Made by a program: the position numbers and the translations under genes. The notes under the pieces are model-generated. The model did no database searches. It was given only the letters and a program-made list of their open reading frames with translations, and was not told where the DNA came from. Positions 1-7,981 of a stretch of DNA of 64,000 nucleotides are shown here, in pieces (position 1 is the first letter of the stretch; each line of letters opens with the position of its first letter). Source of the stretch: Enterovibrio qingdaonensis (lineage in GTDB: Bacteria; Pseudomonadota; Gammaproteobacteria; Enterobacterales; Vibrionaceae). The DNA is taken from assembly GCF_028683135.1 (NCBI RefSeq), contig NZ_JAJUBB010000016.1, forward strand, positions 53,077-117,076, read 5' to 3'.

Positions 1-170
1 TTTGTCGTTGTTGTTTTCTAAATAAAAAACAAATACTTAATGATAGATGATGGTGTGCATTAACACTATTGAGAGGTTCGATTAACAAGGTGTTTTTTTG
101 CGACGAAAAAAATTGCATCGGAGATGTGATTAATATCAATTTCTGTCGACTGTTTATTTGTAGAATGTCG

Positions 171-183
171 ATTGTCGGACAAT
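171..183. promoter_or_regulatory. Palindromic candidate operator (GntR/FCD type)
   Basis: ATTGTCGGACAAT is a perfect inverted repeat around a central G, 46 bases before the start of the first catabolic gene. The TTGTnnnACAA form is typical of sites bound by FadR/FCD-type GntR regulators, which often control sugar-acid operons. No such regulator lies inside the window, so the assignment is an inference from motif and position. Confidence 0.5.
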
Positions 184-228
184 GGACTGTAGGCGACGGA
201 ATGATACTGTTTAAAAGAGAACATCAAA

Positions 229-558
229 ATGAAAGCAATAAAACTTTCTCCTACAGACAATGTGGCGACGCTGCTGGGTGAAGTAGGAAAGCACGAAGCG
301 GTAGAAATTATTTCTGCTGATAACGAAGTCATCGCGACAGTGACTGCGCTACAAAAAATCACCTTTGGCAACAAAATCGCATTGTGCAATATCGCCAATG
401 ACGAGCACATTCTGAAGTGCGGTCACTCGATTGGTAAATCGATTGTCGAGATCCCTCTAGGTCAACTGGTACACGTTCAAAACGTTCGCAGTGAACGTCT
501 TGATATTCCAGAAGCCATCATCGAAGAAATCATCAAGCAAATGGGGATCGAGCAATAA
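229..558 (+). CDS. UxaA-family hydro-lyase, small (SAF-domain) subunit
   Basis: The 109-residue protein corresponds to the N-terminal SAF domain found in altronate/galactarate dehydratases and, as a separate chain, in two-subunit relatives such as SuyA. The GHSIGK segment and the following LGQLVHVQNV are typical of the domain. An AAAGAGAA ribosome-binding sequence precedes the ATG. Its stop overlaps the start of the large subunit (TAATG), so the two are surely co-translated and form one enzyme. The family dehydrates or desulfonates hydroxy acids; the substrate cannot be read from the sequence. Neighbouring sugar-acid genes favour an aldonate or aldarate. It is cytoplasmic. Confidence 0.85.
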   Translation: MKAIKLSPTDNVATLLGEVGKHEAVEIISADNEVIATVTALQKITFGNKIALCNIANDEHILKCGHSIGKSIVEIPLGQLVHVQNVRSERLDIPEAIIEEIIKQMGIEQ

Positions 559-1733
559 TGACTGCGACTTTCAAAGGCTACCCACGCCCGAACGGTACTT
601 TTGGTATCCGTAACCAAATCATGATTGTGGCGATTGACGAGTGCTGTGAAGGCATTGCGCGCAACATCAGCAAAGAAGTCGAAGGATCTGTTGTTGTTAC
701 CAACCACTACACCTGTATGTACGGTGGTAACGAAGAGATGATCGACACCATCATCCACACGGGTATCAACCCGAATATTGCGGGTGTGCTGGTTATTGCG
801 ATGGGCTGTGGTTCGATCGACCCTGAGCTGGTGGCGGGTCCTGTTCGCAAAGAAGGCCTGCCTGCGCACAGTCTGACCGTTATCAAAAACAAAGGCACCA
901 TCGAAACCATCAAAGATGGTGTCGAGCTGGCGAAAGAACTTAAAGCTTACGCAGACAGCGTAGAGCGTGTTGACGCGCCGATCTCTTCATTGCGCATCGG
1001 TATCAAGTGTGGTGGTTCAGACACCTCGAGTGGTTTGGCTTCAAACCCTTCAGTGGGTGCTGCATCTGACAAGCTTGTCGACATGGGTGCTACCACCATG
1101 GCGGGTGAGCTGCTGGAGTTGCTGGGCTGTGAAGACATTCTGAAAGCACGTTCTGTTACCCCAGAAGTCGGCGAGAAAATTGAACGTCTGATTGCAGAAG
1201 ACCTGAAGCGTTGGCACGTCATTGAAGGCACTGAAACCATGTCTATCGGTAACAGTGTGGGTGGCTTGACGACCATCGATGAGAAGTCTCAAGGTGCAAT
1301 GCACAAGACCGGTACACGCCCAATCCAAGATTGTCTGCGTATTAACCACATTTACCGTGAGAAGCCAACCACGCCAGGTTTCTACCTGACTGAAACCACC
1401 ATGCTATGTGGTGGCGCGGCGATGCACTTCGCATCTCTGGGGGCGCAATTGATCATCTGGACCGCAGGTGCTGCGGGCTTTAACAACTCTATCGTTCCCG
1501 TTATCCGCGTATCGGGTAACAGCTCTCTGATCACTGCAGACATGGATATCAATGCCTGCGGCATCATGGATGCGACCGACACCATCGACAACGTTTCTAA
1601 CAAGATCGTTGAGAAAGTGTTTGATGTAGCGAACGGTGGTGCAACCAACCTTGAAGGTGTGGGTTACGCGTACGCGTCTCTGTATCAGAAAGATCAGCGT
1701 CTAGAACACGTTATCGGCATCTGCCCTCAATAA
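558..1733 (+). CDS. UxaA-family hydro-lyase, large catalytic subunit
   Basis: The 391-residue protein matches the C-terminal catalytic part of altronate/galactarate dehydratases: an N-terminal YPRPNGTFGIRN signature, a KCGGSD motif near residue 150, a GNSVGGLTT block near 230, and conserved cysteines in MGCGS, KCGGS and the MLCGGAAM segment that may bind iron. Its length equals that of stand-alone large subunits such as SuyB rather than the roughly 500-residue fused UxaA. It works with the SAF subunit encoded just upstream and probably eliminates water from a 2,3-dihydroxy acid to give a 2-keto-3-deoxy acid. A second, fused UxaA-type enzyme lies at 15320-16855. Confidence 0.85.
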   Translation: MTATFKGYPRPNGTFGIRNQIMIVAIDECCEGIARNISKEVEGSVVVTNHYTCMYGGNEEMIDTIIHTGINPNIAGVLVIAMGCGSIDPELVAGPVRKEGLPAHSLTVIKNKGTIETIKDGVELAKELKAYADSVERVDAPISSLRIGIKCGGSDTSSGLASNPSVGAASDKLVDMGATTMAGELLELLGCEDILKARSVTPEVGEKIERLIAEDLKRWHVIEGTETMSIGNSVGGLTTIDEKSQGAMHKTGTRPIQDCLRINHIYREKPTTPGFYLTETTMLCGGAAMHFASLGAQLIIWTAGAAGFNNSIVPVIRVSGNSSLITADMDINACGIMDATDTIDNVSNKIVEKVFDVANGGATNLEGVGYAYASLYQKDQRLEHVIGICPQ

Positions 1734-1746
1734 GCATTCCTTTTTA

Positions 1747-1767
1747 AAGGCGCGAAGTGTGCGCCTT
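1747..1767 (+). other. Intercistronic hairpin
   Basis: AAGGCGC and GCGCCTT form a seven-base-pair stem with a seven-base loop directly after the large-subunit stop codon. There is no clear U-run, so it is more likely an mRNA-stabilising or attenuating hairpin inside the operon than a full terminator. Confidence 0.5.
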
Positions 1768-1784
1768 CATTTGAGTAAATTAAA

Positions 1785-2741
1785 ATGAGTAAAACTGCTC
1801 CGAATAAGTCGGTGGGTCTAACCCTGGCTCTCGTTTGTGCTGCCCTTTGGGGTGCGTCATTCCCACTGGGTGGTGTTTTGGCGGGTAAATTGGATCCGGT
1901 TGTTTTGGCTATCGCACGCTACGCGATTGCAACACTGGGTTTCGTGGTTCTTTTCATGTTCTCTAAGAAACATACGCTGAAGAAAATTCAAAACAAAAAA
2001 GACGGTTTTTTGTTGGCTGCGGCAGGTGTTTCTGCTCAAGCAATCTTCTTTTACTTCACTATCCTAGCGTACGAATTTACATCTTCGGGTGAGATTGGCG
2101 TCATCAACGGCATGGCTCCGTTCCTGACCATGCTGGCTGTTTTCGTGATAGACAAAATCAAACCTTCTGCACCAAAAGTGTTTGCGGTTGTACTGTCTTT
2201 GATTGGCGCAGGTGTGATTGCTTACGACCCATCGAACAAAATCCAAGGCCTGAACTTGGGTCACCTGTTCGCATTGTTTGGTGTATTGGGCTTTGTTACC
2301 TACAACTACATTCTGGGCAAATTCGGTTCAGACCTGAATTCGCGTTACGACACGTTCTCAAGCTGCTTCTACCAGTTTGGCGCAGCAACTGTTGCTCTGT
2401 TGGTTCTTGGGGTGGTGACGGGTGCAGACTTCGCGTCAGCATCGGTTCTGGTTGAGAATGGCAAGCATATCGGCAGTATCCTGGCACTTGGCATGCTATG
2501 TTCGGGTATCGCGTATGCGCTTTGGGAAGTGGCGACACTGAAAACCCAAGATGCAGTAATCACCACGATGGCTCTGAATGTTCTGCCACTGTTCGCAATG
2601 ATCGTTGCTTACTTCCTGCTGGGCGAAATGATGACAATGCAGAAACTTGCGGGTGTTGTGACGGTAGTTATCGCACTGTGTATCTACACGGTGGGTGACA
2701 AGTTCACCAAGAAACCAATTATTGAAGTGGCTGCTGCCTAA
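1785..2741 (+). CDS. EamA/DMT-superfamily transporter
   Basis: The 318-residue protein is almost entirely hydrophobic, with about ten predicted transmembrane helices in two repeated EamA halves (approximately residues 10-145 and 160-300). The N-terminal LWGASFPLGG resembles the usual start of EamA proteins. It sits in the inner membrane between the UxaA-like subunits and an enolase-superfamily enzyme, in the same orientation and with short gaps, so it probably moves the sugar acid or one of its products. Direction and substrate are unknown; the family contains both exporters and importers. Confidence 0.85.
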   Translation: MSKTAPNKSVGLTLALVCAALWGASFPLGGVLAGKLDPVVLAIARYAIATLGFVVLFMFSKKHTLKKIQNKKDGFLLAAAGVSAQAIFFYFTILAYEFTSSGEIGVINGMAPFLTMLAVFVIDKIKPSAPKVFAVVLSLIGAGVIAYDPSNKIQGLNLGHLFALFGVLGFVTYNYILGKFGSDLNSRYDTFSSCFYQFGAATVALLVLGVVTGADFASASVLVENGKHIGSILALGMLCSGIAYALWEVATLKTQDAVITTMALNVLPLFAMIVAYFLLGEMMTMQKLAGVVTVVIALCIYTVGDKFTKKPIIEVAAA

Positions 2742-2759
2742 TCTTCTCCCTCATAAGTA

Positions 2760-2785
2760 TGCTGCCAGTAATGATGCTGGCAGCA
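2760..2785 (+). other. Intercistronic hairpin
   Basis: TGCTGCCAG and CTGGCAGCA form a perfect nine-base-pair stem with an eight-base loop, followed by TCTTC. It lies between the transporter and the enolase-superfamily gene and could partly terminate transcription or protect the upstream message. Confidence 0.55.
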
Positions 2786-2852
2786 TCTTCAGGTCAATGA
2801 ATTTGCTCCACAACGACTTGACCCAAAGACTGCAAAAATTTAGAGACTCATA

Positions 2853-3995
2853 ATGAAATTCAACGAACTAAAAATTACTGAAGTAGAAGTAATTCACCTG
2901 CGCGTTCCTGCTATCGATGAAGCGTGTGAGTGGGGAGAAGATGGTGTACTTATCCGCGTTCATACCAACGCAGGTATCACAGGTGTGGGTGAGTCAGATA
3001 GCTCTCCAATGATGATTGAAGCGTGCATTAAAGCAACACAAAGCCACGGTTCTTCTCAAGGTCTTGAGCGTCTTTTGATTGGTGAAAATCCACTAGAAAT
3101 CGAACGTCTTTACACCAAGATGTACAACGGTACTCACTATGCGGGCCGTCGTTCGACAATGATCCACGCTATCTCTGCAATTGATATGGCACTGTGGGAC
3201 ATCGCGGGTCAATTCTACCAAGTGCCTGTATGGCAACTTCTAGGTGGTAAATTCCGTGAAAAAATCCGTGCATACGGTACCTTTATCCCTTCTGCGGTTA
3301 AAGAAGAGAACGTTGCCCGTACAACGGAACTGCTAGCTCAAGGCTTTACGTCTCTGAAATTCGGTGGCGGCCCTCTGGGCAAAAACGCTGAGACAGATTA
3401 CGAAATCATCAAGACTGTGTGTGAAACTGCACGTGGCATCAACAAAGACGTTGAGATTGCGATCGATCTGGCAAGCGCATGGCGCACTGCGGGTCACACA
3501 ATTGAAATGGCGAAGAAGCTGGAAGAGTTCAACCTGCTTTGGATTGAAGAGCCAATCACTGATGACGTTCTTGCTGGTTACCGCAAGGTTTCTCAGTCAA
3601 CCACTCAAAAGCTAGCGGGTGGCGAGACGCTGACAACGCGTTATGAGTTCGCAAACTTCATCGAAAAATCAGGAGCAGATTTCGTTCAACCTGACGTGAC
3701 CCGTTGTGGTGGTATCACCGAAATGGTGAAGATCTACGATATGGCGCACATGGCGGGTATGAAGCTGGTTCCACACGGTTTTTCAACCGGTATCTTGATT
3801 GCGGCGACAGTGCACTTCCTTGCATCGCGTGAGCACGGCGATCTGATTGAATACTCTCAGAGCACAAGTCCACTCTTTACGTCACTGGTTAAAAACCAAA
3901 TCGCGTTTGAAAATGGTTATGTTGCTGTCCCTAACACTCCGGGACTGGGTGTAGAGCTTGATGAAGAAATCATTGCTAAATACCGCGTAAACTAA
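2853..3995 (+). CDS. Mandelate racemase/muconate lactonizing enzyme family protein (probable acid-sugar dehydratase)
   Basis: The 380-residue protein is an enolase-superfamily member with an N-terminal capping domain and a C-terminal barrel. The three magnesium ligands are visible in IAIDLAS, WIEEP and GGETLT. An Asp in QPDVTRCGG and a His in VPHGFSTG form the His-Asp dyad of the mandelate racemase subgroup. The second-strand lysine motif reads KFGGGPLG rather than the canonical KxK. Members of this subgroup dehydrate or racemise sugar acids such as galactarate, talarate or gluconate. It closes the operon that begins with the UxaA-like subunits, so it probably acts on the same or a related acid sugar. 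The exact substrate is unknown. Confidence 0.85.
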   Translation: MKFNELKITEVEVIHLRVPAIDEACEWGEDGVLIRVHTNAGITGVGESDSSPMMIEACIKATQSHGSSQGLERLLIGENPLEIERLYTKMYNGTHYAGRRSTMIHAISAIDMALWDIAGQFYQVPVWQLLGGKFREKIRAYGTFIPSAVKEENVARTTELLAQGFTSLKFGGGPLGKNAETDYEIIKTVCETARGINKDVEIAIDLASAWRTAGHTIEMAKKLEEFNLLWIEEPITDDVLAGYRKVSQSTTQKLAGGETLTTRYEFANFIEKSGADFVQPDVTRCGGITEMVKIYDMAHMAGMKLVPHGFSTGILIAATVHFLASREHGDLIEYSQSTSPLFTSLVKNQIAFENGYVAVPNTPGLGVELDEEIIAKYRVN

Positions 3996-4030
3996 TCAAC
4001 GTGGCGAATTAGTTTCCCCCTATGTTGTAA

Positions 4031-4065
4031 AAGGGCTCAATCGTTTGATTGAGCCCTTTTTTCTT
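4031..4065. terminator. Strong rho-independent terminator of the sugar-acid operon
   Basis: AAGGGCTCAAT and ATTGAGCCCTT form an eleven-base-pair stem with loop CGTTTG, followed by TTTTCTTTT. The opposite strand also has a short T-run, so it may serve the convergent subtilase gene as well. Confidence 0.92.
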
Positions 4066-4098
4066 TTGGGCATAAGGTGAGTGCACGAATTAACGCTT

Positions 4099-5070
4099 CT
4101 AGCTATAGAAGTAACCGAATGGGATCAGCGGACCATAACCTGATTGATTGTCATGATAACCGGGATGTGTCGCCATTCTTAGCAAATGGTTTTTCATATC
4201 TTCATTGTTCTGCAAAGGAGTGTCATTGGCTGTTGAAGTCTTATGCTTGGAAGCAATGAGTGCTGCCAGACCAGACACAAAGGGTGTAGCCATGGAAGTA
4301 CCGCTCAAACTGGCGTACCCACCCTCTTTGTAAGTGGACCAAATCTCGCTGCCTGGTGCCATGACATCCACTTCACCGCCCTGAGAAGAGAACCCAGATG
4401 GATTACCATTCTGATCGTGTGACGCGACCGTAATGACGCCGCCATATCGCCCAGGATAGCCAATACTGTTCGAGTTTAGTGCGCCTTCGTTCCCGGCAGC
4501 ACAGATAACATAAACCCCATGAAAGAGGGCGTATTGGATTGCCTTAAATAACGCCTGACTAGATTGTGGGCCACCGAGAGACATGGAAATGACATCGGCA
4601 CCGCTTTCTACCGCCCAATAGACGCCATTAGCAACCCAAGCGTTGGACCCCCTACCGTTATTAGCGAGCACCTTTGCGATCATGAGTGTTGATTTAGGGG
4701 CGACACCGACAAAGCCAACGCCATTTAGCCTAGCACCCACAATACCTGCGCAGTGTGTACCGTGACCGCTTGCATCTTCAATGCCGTCACCTGTGAAATC
4801 AACGGTATCTTCAATGGCACTGATGAGATCGGGGTGGTCAGGATCCACGCCAGTGTCGAGGACGGCGACCTTAACGCCATCGCCCTGGGTTAATCGCCAT
4901 ACATCAGGAATACGTAAGATCGCGCCAGCCCAGTTAGTTCTTTCATCATTAAATTGCTTTATGTCCCCTAGTGCTTCGCATGTGTTTGCGACACTGTGAA
5001 CTTTGTAGCGGGAAAGGCCGCAGTCAAATTCAGGTTTTGAAGGTTCTCTTTCAAGCGTTCTATTTGACAT
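4099..5070 (-). CDS. S8-family subtilisin-like serine protease
   Basis: The 323-residue protein carries the complete subtilase triad: Asp in VAVLDTGVD (about residue 70), His in GHGTHCAGIVGA (about 104) and Ser in SGTSMATPFVSG (about 258), plus the oxyanion Asn in AAGNEG. There is no signal peptide or obvious prodomain; a polar N-terminus of about 60 residues leads straight into the catalytic domain. That resembles intracellular subtilisins or enzymes exported by a non-Sec route. It is a single gene that converges on the upstream operon terminator. The substrate is unknown. Confidence 0.9.
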   Translation of the reverse strand: MSNRTLEREPSKPEFDCGLSRYKVHSVANTCEALGDIKQFNDERTNWAGAILRIPDVWRLTQGDGVKVAVLDTGVDPDHPDLISAIEDTVDFTGDGIEDASGHGTHCAGIVGARLNGVGFVGVAPKSTLMIAKVLANNGRGSNAWVANGVYWAVESGADVISMSLGGPQSSQALFKAIQYALFHGVYVICAAGNEGALNSNSIGYPGRYGGVITVASHDQNGNPSGFSSQGGEVDVMAPGSEIWSTYKEGGYASLSGTSMATPFVSGLAALIASKHKTSTANDTPLQNNEDMKNHLLRMATHPGYHDNQSGYGPLIPFGYFYS

Positions 5071-5460
5071 TGTTGATTCCTTTTCATTTAGGAAGATGAG
5101 CTAAATCGTGGTTTAGTTCGTTCTGACAAAAACAATAAAAGGGTCAAAATCTATATGAGTTGCTGGAAACGTTGCGTTGAATGCTGAGGCTTCAGGTGTT
5201 TTCTTACCAAGTTAGAAACCTGCAACTGCCTGTCGCACCTCATAAGTCAGCCATGTAGTGTCGTGAGCGGGTTGCTGGCTTGATGCTGTTATGCAAGCAG
5301 GAATGAGTGTGCGGACGACAAAGTATGGTGCTAGATTGCGTGTTAGCGCTGTATCAATCTTGCGTGACACAGTGAAGTGACTTGTTCTTACGTATTGATA
5401 ATCAGCTTCACCGCAGGGGCGTAGTTGAAGTGTAATAACGTCAGGGGGTGACGGTTAGGT
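5071..5460. other. Intergenic stretch without a recognised gene
   Basis: No convincing open frame, RNA or repeat was seen between the start of the subtilase and the terminator at 5464. The right-hand limit is set by that terminator; the promoter of the leftward subtilase gene must lie here, but no clear -35/-10 pair could be assigned. Confidence 0.5.
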
Positions 5461-5463
5461 ATA

Positions 5464-5490
5464 AAAAAGCCCGAATGTATCGGGCCTTAT
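5464..5490 (-). terminator. Terminator of the 68-residue protein gene
   Basis: On the minus strand AAGGCCCGATACATTCGGGCTTTTTT forms a GCCCGA/TCGGGC stem followed by six T residues. It lies about 55 bases downstream of the minus-strand gene at 5544-5750. Confidence 0.8.
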
Positions 5491-5543
5491 AATCAACGAG
5501 AAAATACAGAGCTTTGGGCTTCTGTCTCATTCGATAATGTTGA

Positions 5544-5750
5544 TTATTGATGTTGTTTGAAGAAGCGCTCAGCACCCGCAAACAGAGTATCACAAAGCTT
5601 CTTCTGCGCTTCGTGTTCAGGCGTACCAGCCGTCATCGCTTCTAGTGCTGCCTTCGCGGTATGGTATTCAGCAACCATTTGTTCAAAACGTGCTTCGTTA
5701 CCGTTTTTCCAGGCTTTCTTTTGAAAACTGTCTTTCTTTTTCTTTCTCAT
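5544..5750 (-). CDS. Small hypothetical protein, 68 residues
   Basis: Not recognised. The protein is short, with a very basic N-terminus (MRKKKKDSFQKKAWK) followed by a predicted amphipathic helical pair rich in Ala, Glu and Gln. The gene has an AGGA ribosome-binding sequence eight bases before the ATG and a good terminator downstream, which supports a real single-gene unit. No membrane segment or signal peptide is visible. A nucleic-acid-binding or adaptor role is possible from its charge, but that is only a guess. Confidence 0.65.
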   Translation of the reverse strand: MRKKKKDSFQKKAWKNGNEARFEQMVAEYHTAKAALEAMTAGTPEHEAQKKLCDTLFAGAERFFKQHQ

Positions 5751-6223
5751 TTCTATTTCCTAATTTTGACCGCCTGAAAATTAATTGTTTCAGTGTGGTA
5801 TTTATATTTTTCCAACGACAACAATTAAACATGTAGAGGAGAGCTACTAAATTGGATATTAAGAAGAAGTTATCGCTGAAGTAGTATGACGAATTAATTC
5901 GAAAGAAAACCGAGAATAGACTTGGACTAAATGCTTAATTAATAGCTCTGACTCAAGAGCTTCATACACTATACAGGTTGCGAATAGAATAGATAGGTAA
6001 TTTTATTTTTATTTTTTTATGGATTTAAATCATGCAGTTAGAAGCTATGTGTTGGGCCAAAAACGAAAATCTTCGCTCGTTTTTATTCGATTTTCGTGCG
6101 GAAAAAGGCCAAGAGTGCGCCGTAAGCTTACTTAGCCATTCGCATTTAATGGCTTGATTGCTTGCAAATGCCTGAAGAGCGAGGCTCAAAAAAGATCAAT
6201 ATCAGCCAGTTTCGTACAAGTGT
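5751..6223. other. AT-rich intergenic stretch with inverted repeats
   Basis: No gene was recognised. The stretch is AT-rich, with homopolymeric T around 6000-6020. ACGAAAATC (6063-6071) pairs with GATTTTCGT (6089-6097), flanked by imperfect outer arms TTGGGCC and GGCCAA. A second hairpin, AGCCATT/AATGGCT, lies at 6134-6154. Neither has a T-run. They could belong to the 3' region of the convergent small gene at 6224, or to an unrecognised RNA. Confidence 0.4.
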
Positions 6224-6412
6224 TTACCGAGTGAAACCTTCTATTTCATCCAATCTGTCTTCATGCGCCAAAATTGCATCAGCGATTTCACTGGGCTTAG
6301 TAAGTTTATTTAGTGCACCCTCGAGCATTAGATCGAGAGTATCTACGGTTTTTGCGCGTCTAAAAAATATTTTCCAATCGGTTCTTGATGTCGGAAGTGA
6401 AGATGTATTCAT
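6224..6412 (-). CDS. Hha/YmoA-like small regulatory protein (candidate)
   Basis: The 62-residue reading resembles the Hha/YmoA family of small H-NS partners. A TDW segment, FRRAKTVDTLDLMLE and a later EDRLDEIE line up with the TDY, RRCQTIDTLERVIE and DHRLAELT parts of Hha, although the usual C-terminal tail of Hha is missing. The ATG at 6412 has no clear Shine-Dalgarno sequence, and an upstream GTG at 6454 would add 14 residues, so the start is uncertain. Hha proteins have no DNA-binding domain of their own and modulate silencing by H-NS. The assignment rests on a short motif match by eye. Confidence 0.5.
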   Translation of the reverse strand: MNTSSLPTSRTDWKIFFRRAKTVDTLDLMLEGALNKLTKPSEIADAILAHEDRLDEIEGFTR

Positions 6413-6595
6413 GATATGTAGGAGTTCTAATGGATTGATAAAGTTTAATGTCACAACAGTATGAATATTATCGCACAGTTTTGGTTTGATTTTTACGTCA
6501 ATTTAAGTGAAGTCGCAAAAGCGATATGGTTTAAGACACTCATCTGTCTAGCATTACATTCAGGCTGTCGACATATTTTGTTGCGAGGATGAGTA

Positions 6596-7345
6596 ATGAA
6601 TTCGAGTCTTAGAGGCAACGGAGAAAAAAAAGAAGTTCGTGGAATGTTGGCTATGAGGGTTTCTACATACAGTATCGTATTGGTTGGAATAGTGGCTACT
6701 GTTGCATTGCTAGCGTCTCCGCGAGGAATTAAAACCGCTGAAATTGCAATGCAATTATTTAACTCGATCCTGCCTTTGGTCGGGGCATGGGTGGGGACAG
6801 TATTAGCCTTTTATTTCACGCGAGACAGCTTTCAAGCAGCCACTGAAGCTGCCATTGAAACGTATGCCTCTGTGGCAGAGAAAAAACTCAAGCCCATTAC
6901 AGCAACAGAGGCCATGAGGAAGCTAGAAGGTATCACCAAGATAACCGCGGATGATTTTAGTTTGCTAAAAGTGAAAGACATTCAGCACCAAATGGAAAGT
7001 GCAGGCGTTAAACGTATTCCCATATTGGATTCGCAAGGCAAGTTCGTGGCGATTGTTCACTTGCAGCCAATTTCCACCTACCTGCTCCAAGTCGCCACCG
7101 ATGCGACGCAAAATGTTGATGAAGTCACAATTGGGGATATGGCAATGACGGAGAACGCCACAGTGCAAATGTTCAAAAATTCTGCCGTGTTTATATCCAC
7201 GGATCGCTCCCTGTATGACGCGAAAATAAAAATGGAAGATCTCGAAAAATGTCAGGATGTCTTTGTGACATCATCAGGAGATAGAAAGGGAAGTGTGGTT
7301 GGGTGGATAACGAACAATAGAATTCTTAAAGAGATCAGAGAGTAA
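6596..7345 (+). CDS. Membrane protein with CBS-like C-terminal domain
   Basis: The 249-residue protein has a basic N-terminus, two closely spaced hydrophobic helices (about residues 20-42 and 56-76, separated by a short loop) and a soluble C-terminus of about 170 residues. The segment with KRIPILDSQGKFVAIV and the later SVVGWITNN resemble the two halves of a CBS-domain pair, which bind adenine nucleotides in other proteins. There is no transporter or enzyme domain. It is a single gene facing the gamma-carbonic-anhydrase-like gene. Its function is unknown; a membrane sensor of nucleotide or energy state is conceivable. Confidence 0.6.
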   Translation: MNSSLRGNGEKKEVRGMLAMRVSTYSIVLVGIVATVALLASPRGIKTAEIAMQLFNSILPLVGAWVGTVLAFYFTRDSFQAATEAAIETYASVAEKKLKPITATEAMRKLEGITKITADDFSLLKVKDIQHQMESAGVKRIPILDSQGKFVAIVHLQPISTYLLQVATDATQNVDEVTIGDMAMTENATVQMFKNSAVFISTDRSLYDAKIKMEDLEKCQDVFVTSSGDRKGSVVGWITNNRILKEIRE

Positions 7346-7377
7346 GACATAAGCTGATAGCTTAATGTGCGATCATG

Positions 7378-7406
7378 ATGGCATCACGGTTATTCCGCGA
7401 TGCCAT
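7378..7406. terminator. Hairpin between convergent genes
   Basis: ATGGCATC (7378-7385) and GATGCCAT (7399-7406) form an eight-base-pair stem, extended by CGG/CCG inside the loop. It sits between two convergent stop codons, where a bidirectional terminator is expected, but lacks a strong T-run on either strand. Confidence 0.45.
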
Positions 7407-7414
7407 GTTGAATG

Positions 7415-7939
7415 CTAGCCCTGTATCTGAAGTCCTTTTCGAAAACGGTCCCCGTTTTTCACATAGTGATCTGCAGAAGCCATGAGTCCGTCAATCTCCG
7501 CTTCAGTGAGTTGGCGTTTCACTTTGCCGGGAGAACCAATCACTAGTGAACCGTCCGGAATGTTCATTCCCTCAGGTATCAAAGCATTTGCGCCAATTAA
7601 GCAATTTTTCCCCACTGTCGCTCCATTCAGTATCACGGCATTGATGCCTATCAAGCTGCCATCACCGATGGTGCAGCCATGAACCACTGCTTTATGTCCA
7701 ATGGTGACATCCTGACCGATAGTTAGCGGGTAGCCGGGGTCTGCATGCAGAACAGCCCCATCTTGTACATTTGTTCTCGAACCGACAAAAATAGGACTGG
7801 TATCTCCCCGCACGACAGTATGAAACCAAACACTGACTGAGGCTTCGAGCGTCACTGAGCCAATGACAGCCGCACTGTCGGCAATAAAGCAGTTGCTTGG
7901 GTCATACTGAACGTGGGCTTCATTGAGCTGATATATCAT
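7415..7939 (-). CDS. Gamma-carbonic-anhydrase-like hexapeptide protein (PaaY/CaiE/YrdA type)
   Basis: The 174-residue protein is a left-handed beta-helix of hexapeptide repeats, with the three metal-binding histidines of the gamma-carbonic-anhydrase fold in VLHAD and GHKAVVHG. PaaY of this family is a CoA-thioester hydrolase and CaiE belongs to carnitine operons, so CO2 hydration is not the only possible role. It is the last gene of the LacI-controlled SDR/BKACE operon, 42 bases after the cleavage enzyme. That fits a thioesterase or repair role on the acyl-CoA released there. This is inferred from context. Confidence 0.8.
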   Translation of the reverse strand: MIYQLNEAHVQYDPSNCFIADSAAVIGSVTLEASVSVWFHTVVRGDTSPIFVGSRTNVQDGAVLHADPGYPLTIGQDVTIGHKAVVHGCTIGDGSLIGINAVILNGATVGKNCLIGANALIPEGMNIPDGSLVIGSPGKVKRQLTEAEIDGLMASADHYVKNGDRFRKGLQIQG

Positions 7940-7981
7940 GTTGATTTTCCCTTAGCGTTTCCATGCAAACCAAAAGTGTAG

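Noticed and set aside
66..410. Minus-strand frame of 114 residues over the SAF subunit
   Set aside because: It overlaps a well-supported gene and the palindromic operator; no homology is visible.
2853..3995. KFGGGPLG in place of KxK as evidence of an inactive enolase-superfamily enzyme
   Set aside because: From memory a K-x-G-W-G-P type variant is common in a subgroup of this family, and the metal ligands and His-Asp dyad are intact.
6051..6057. GTTGGGC resembling the R' core of an integron attC site
   Set aside because: No matching RYYYAAC partner was found at a suitable distance, and no integrase or gene-cassette array is present.
6162..6464. Plus-strand frame of 100 residues antisense to the Hha-like gene
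   Set aside because: Its composition is Ser-rich and unlike a protein, whereas the minus strand shows a family-like motif.
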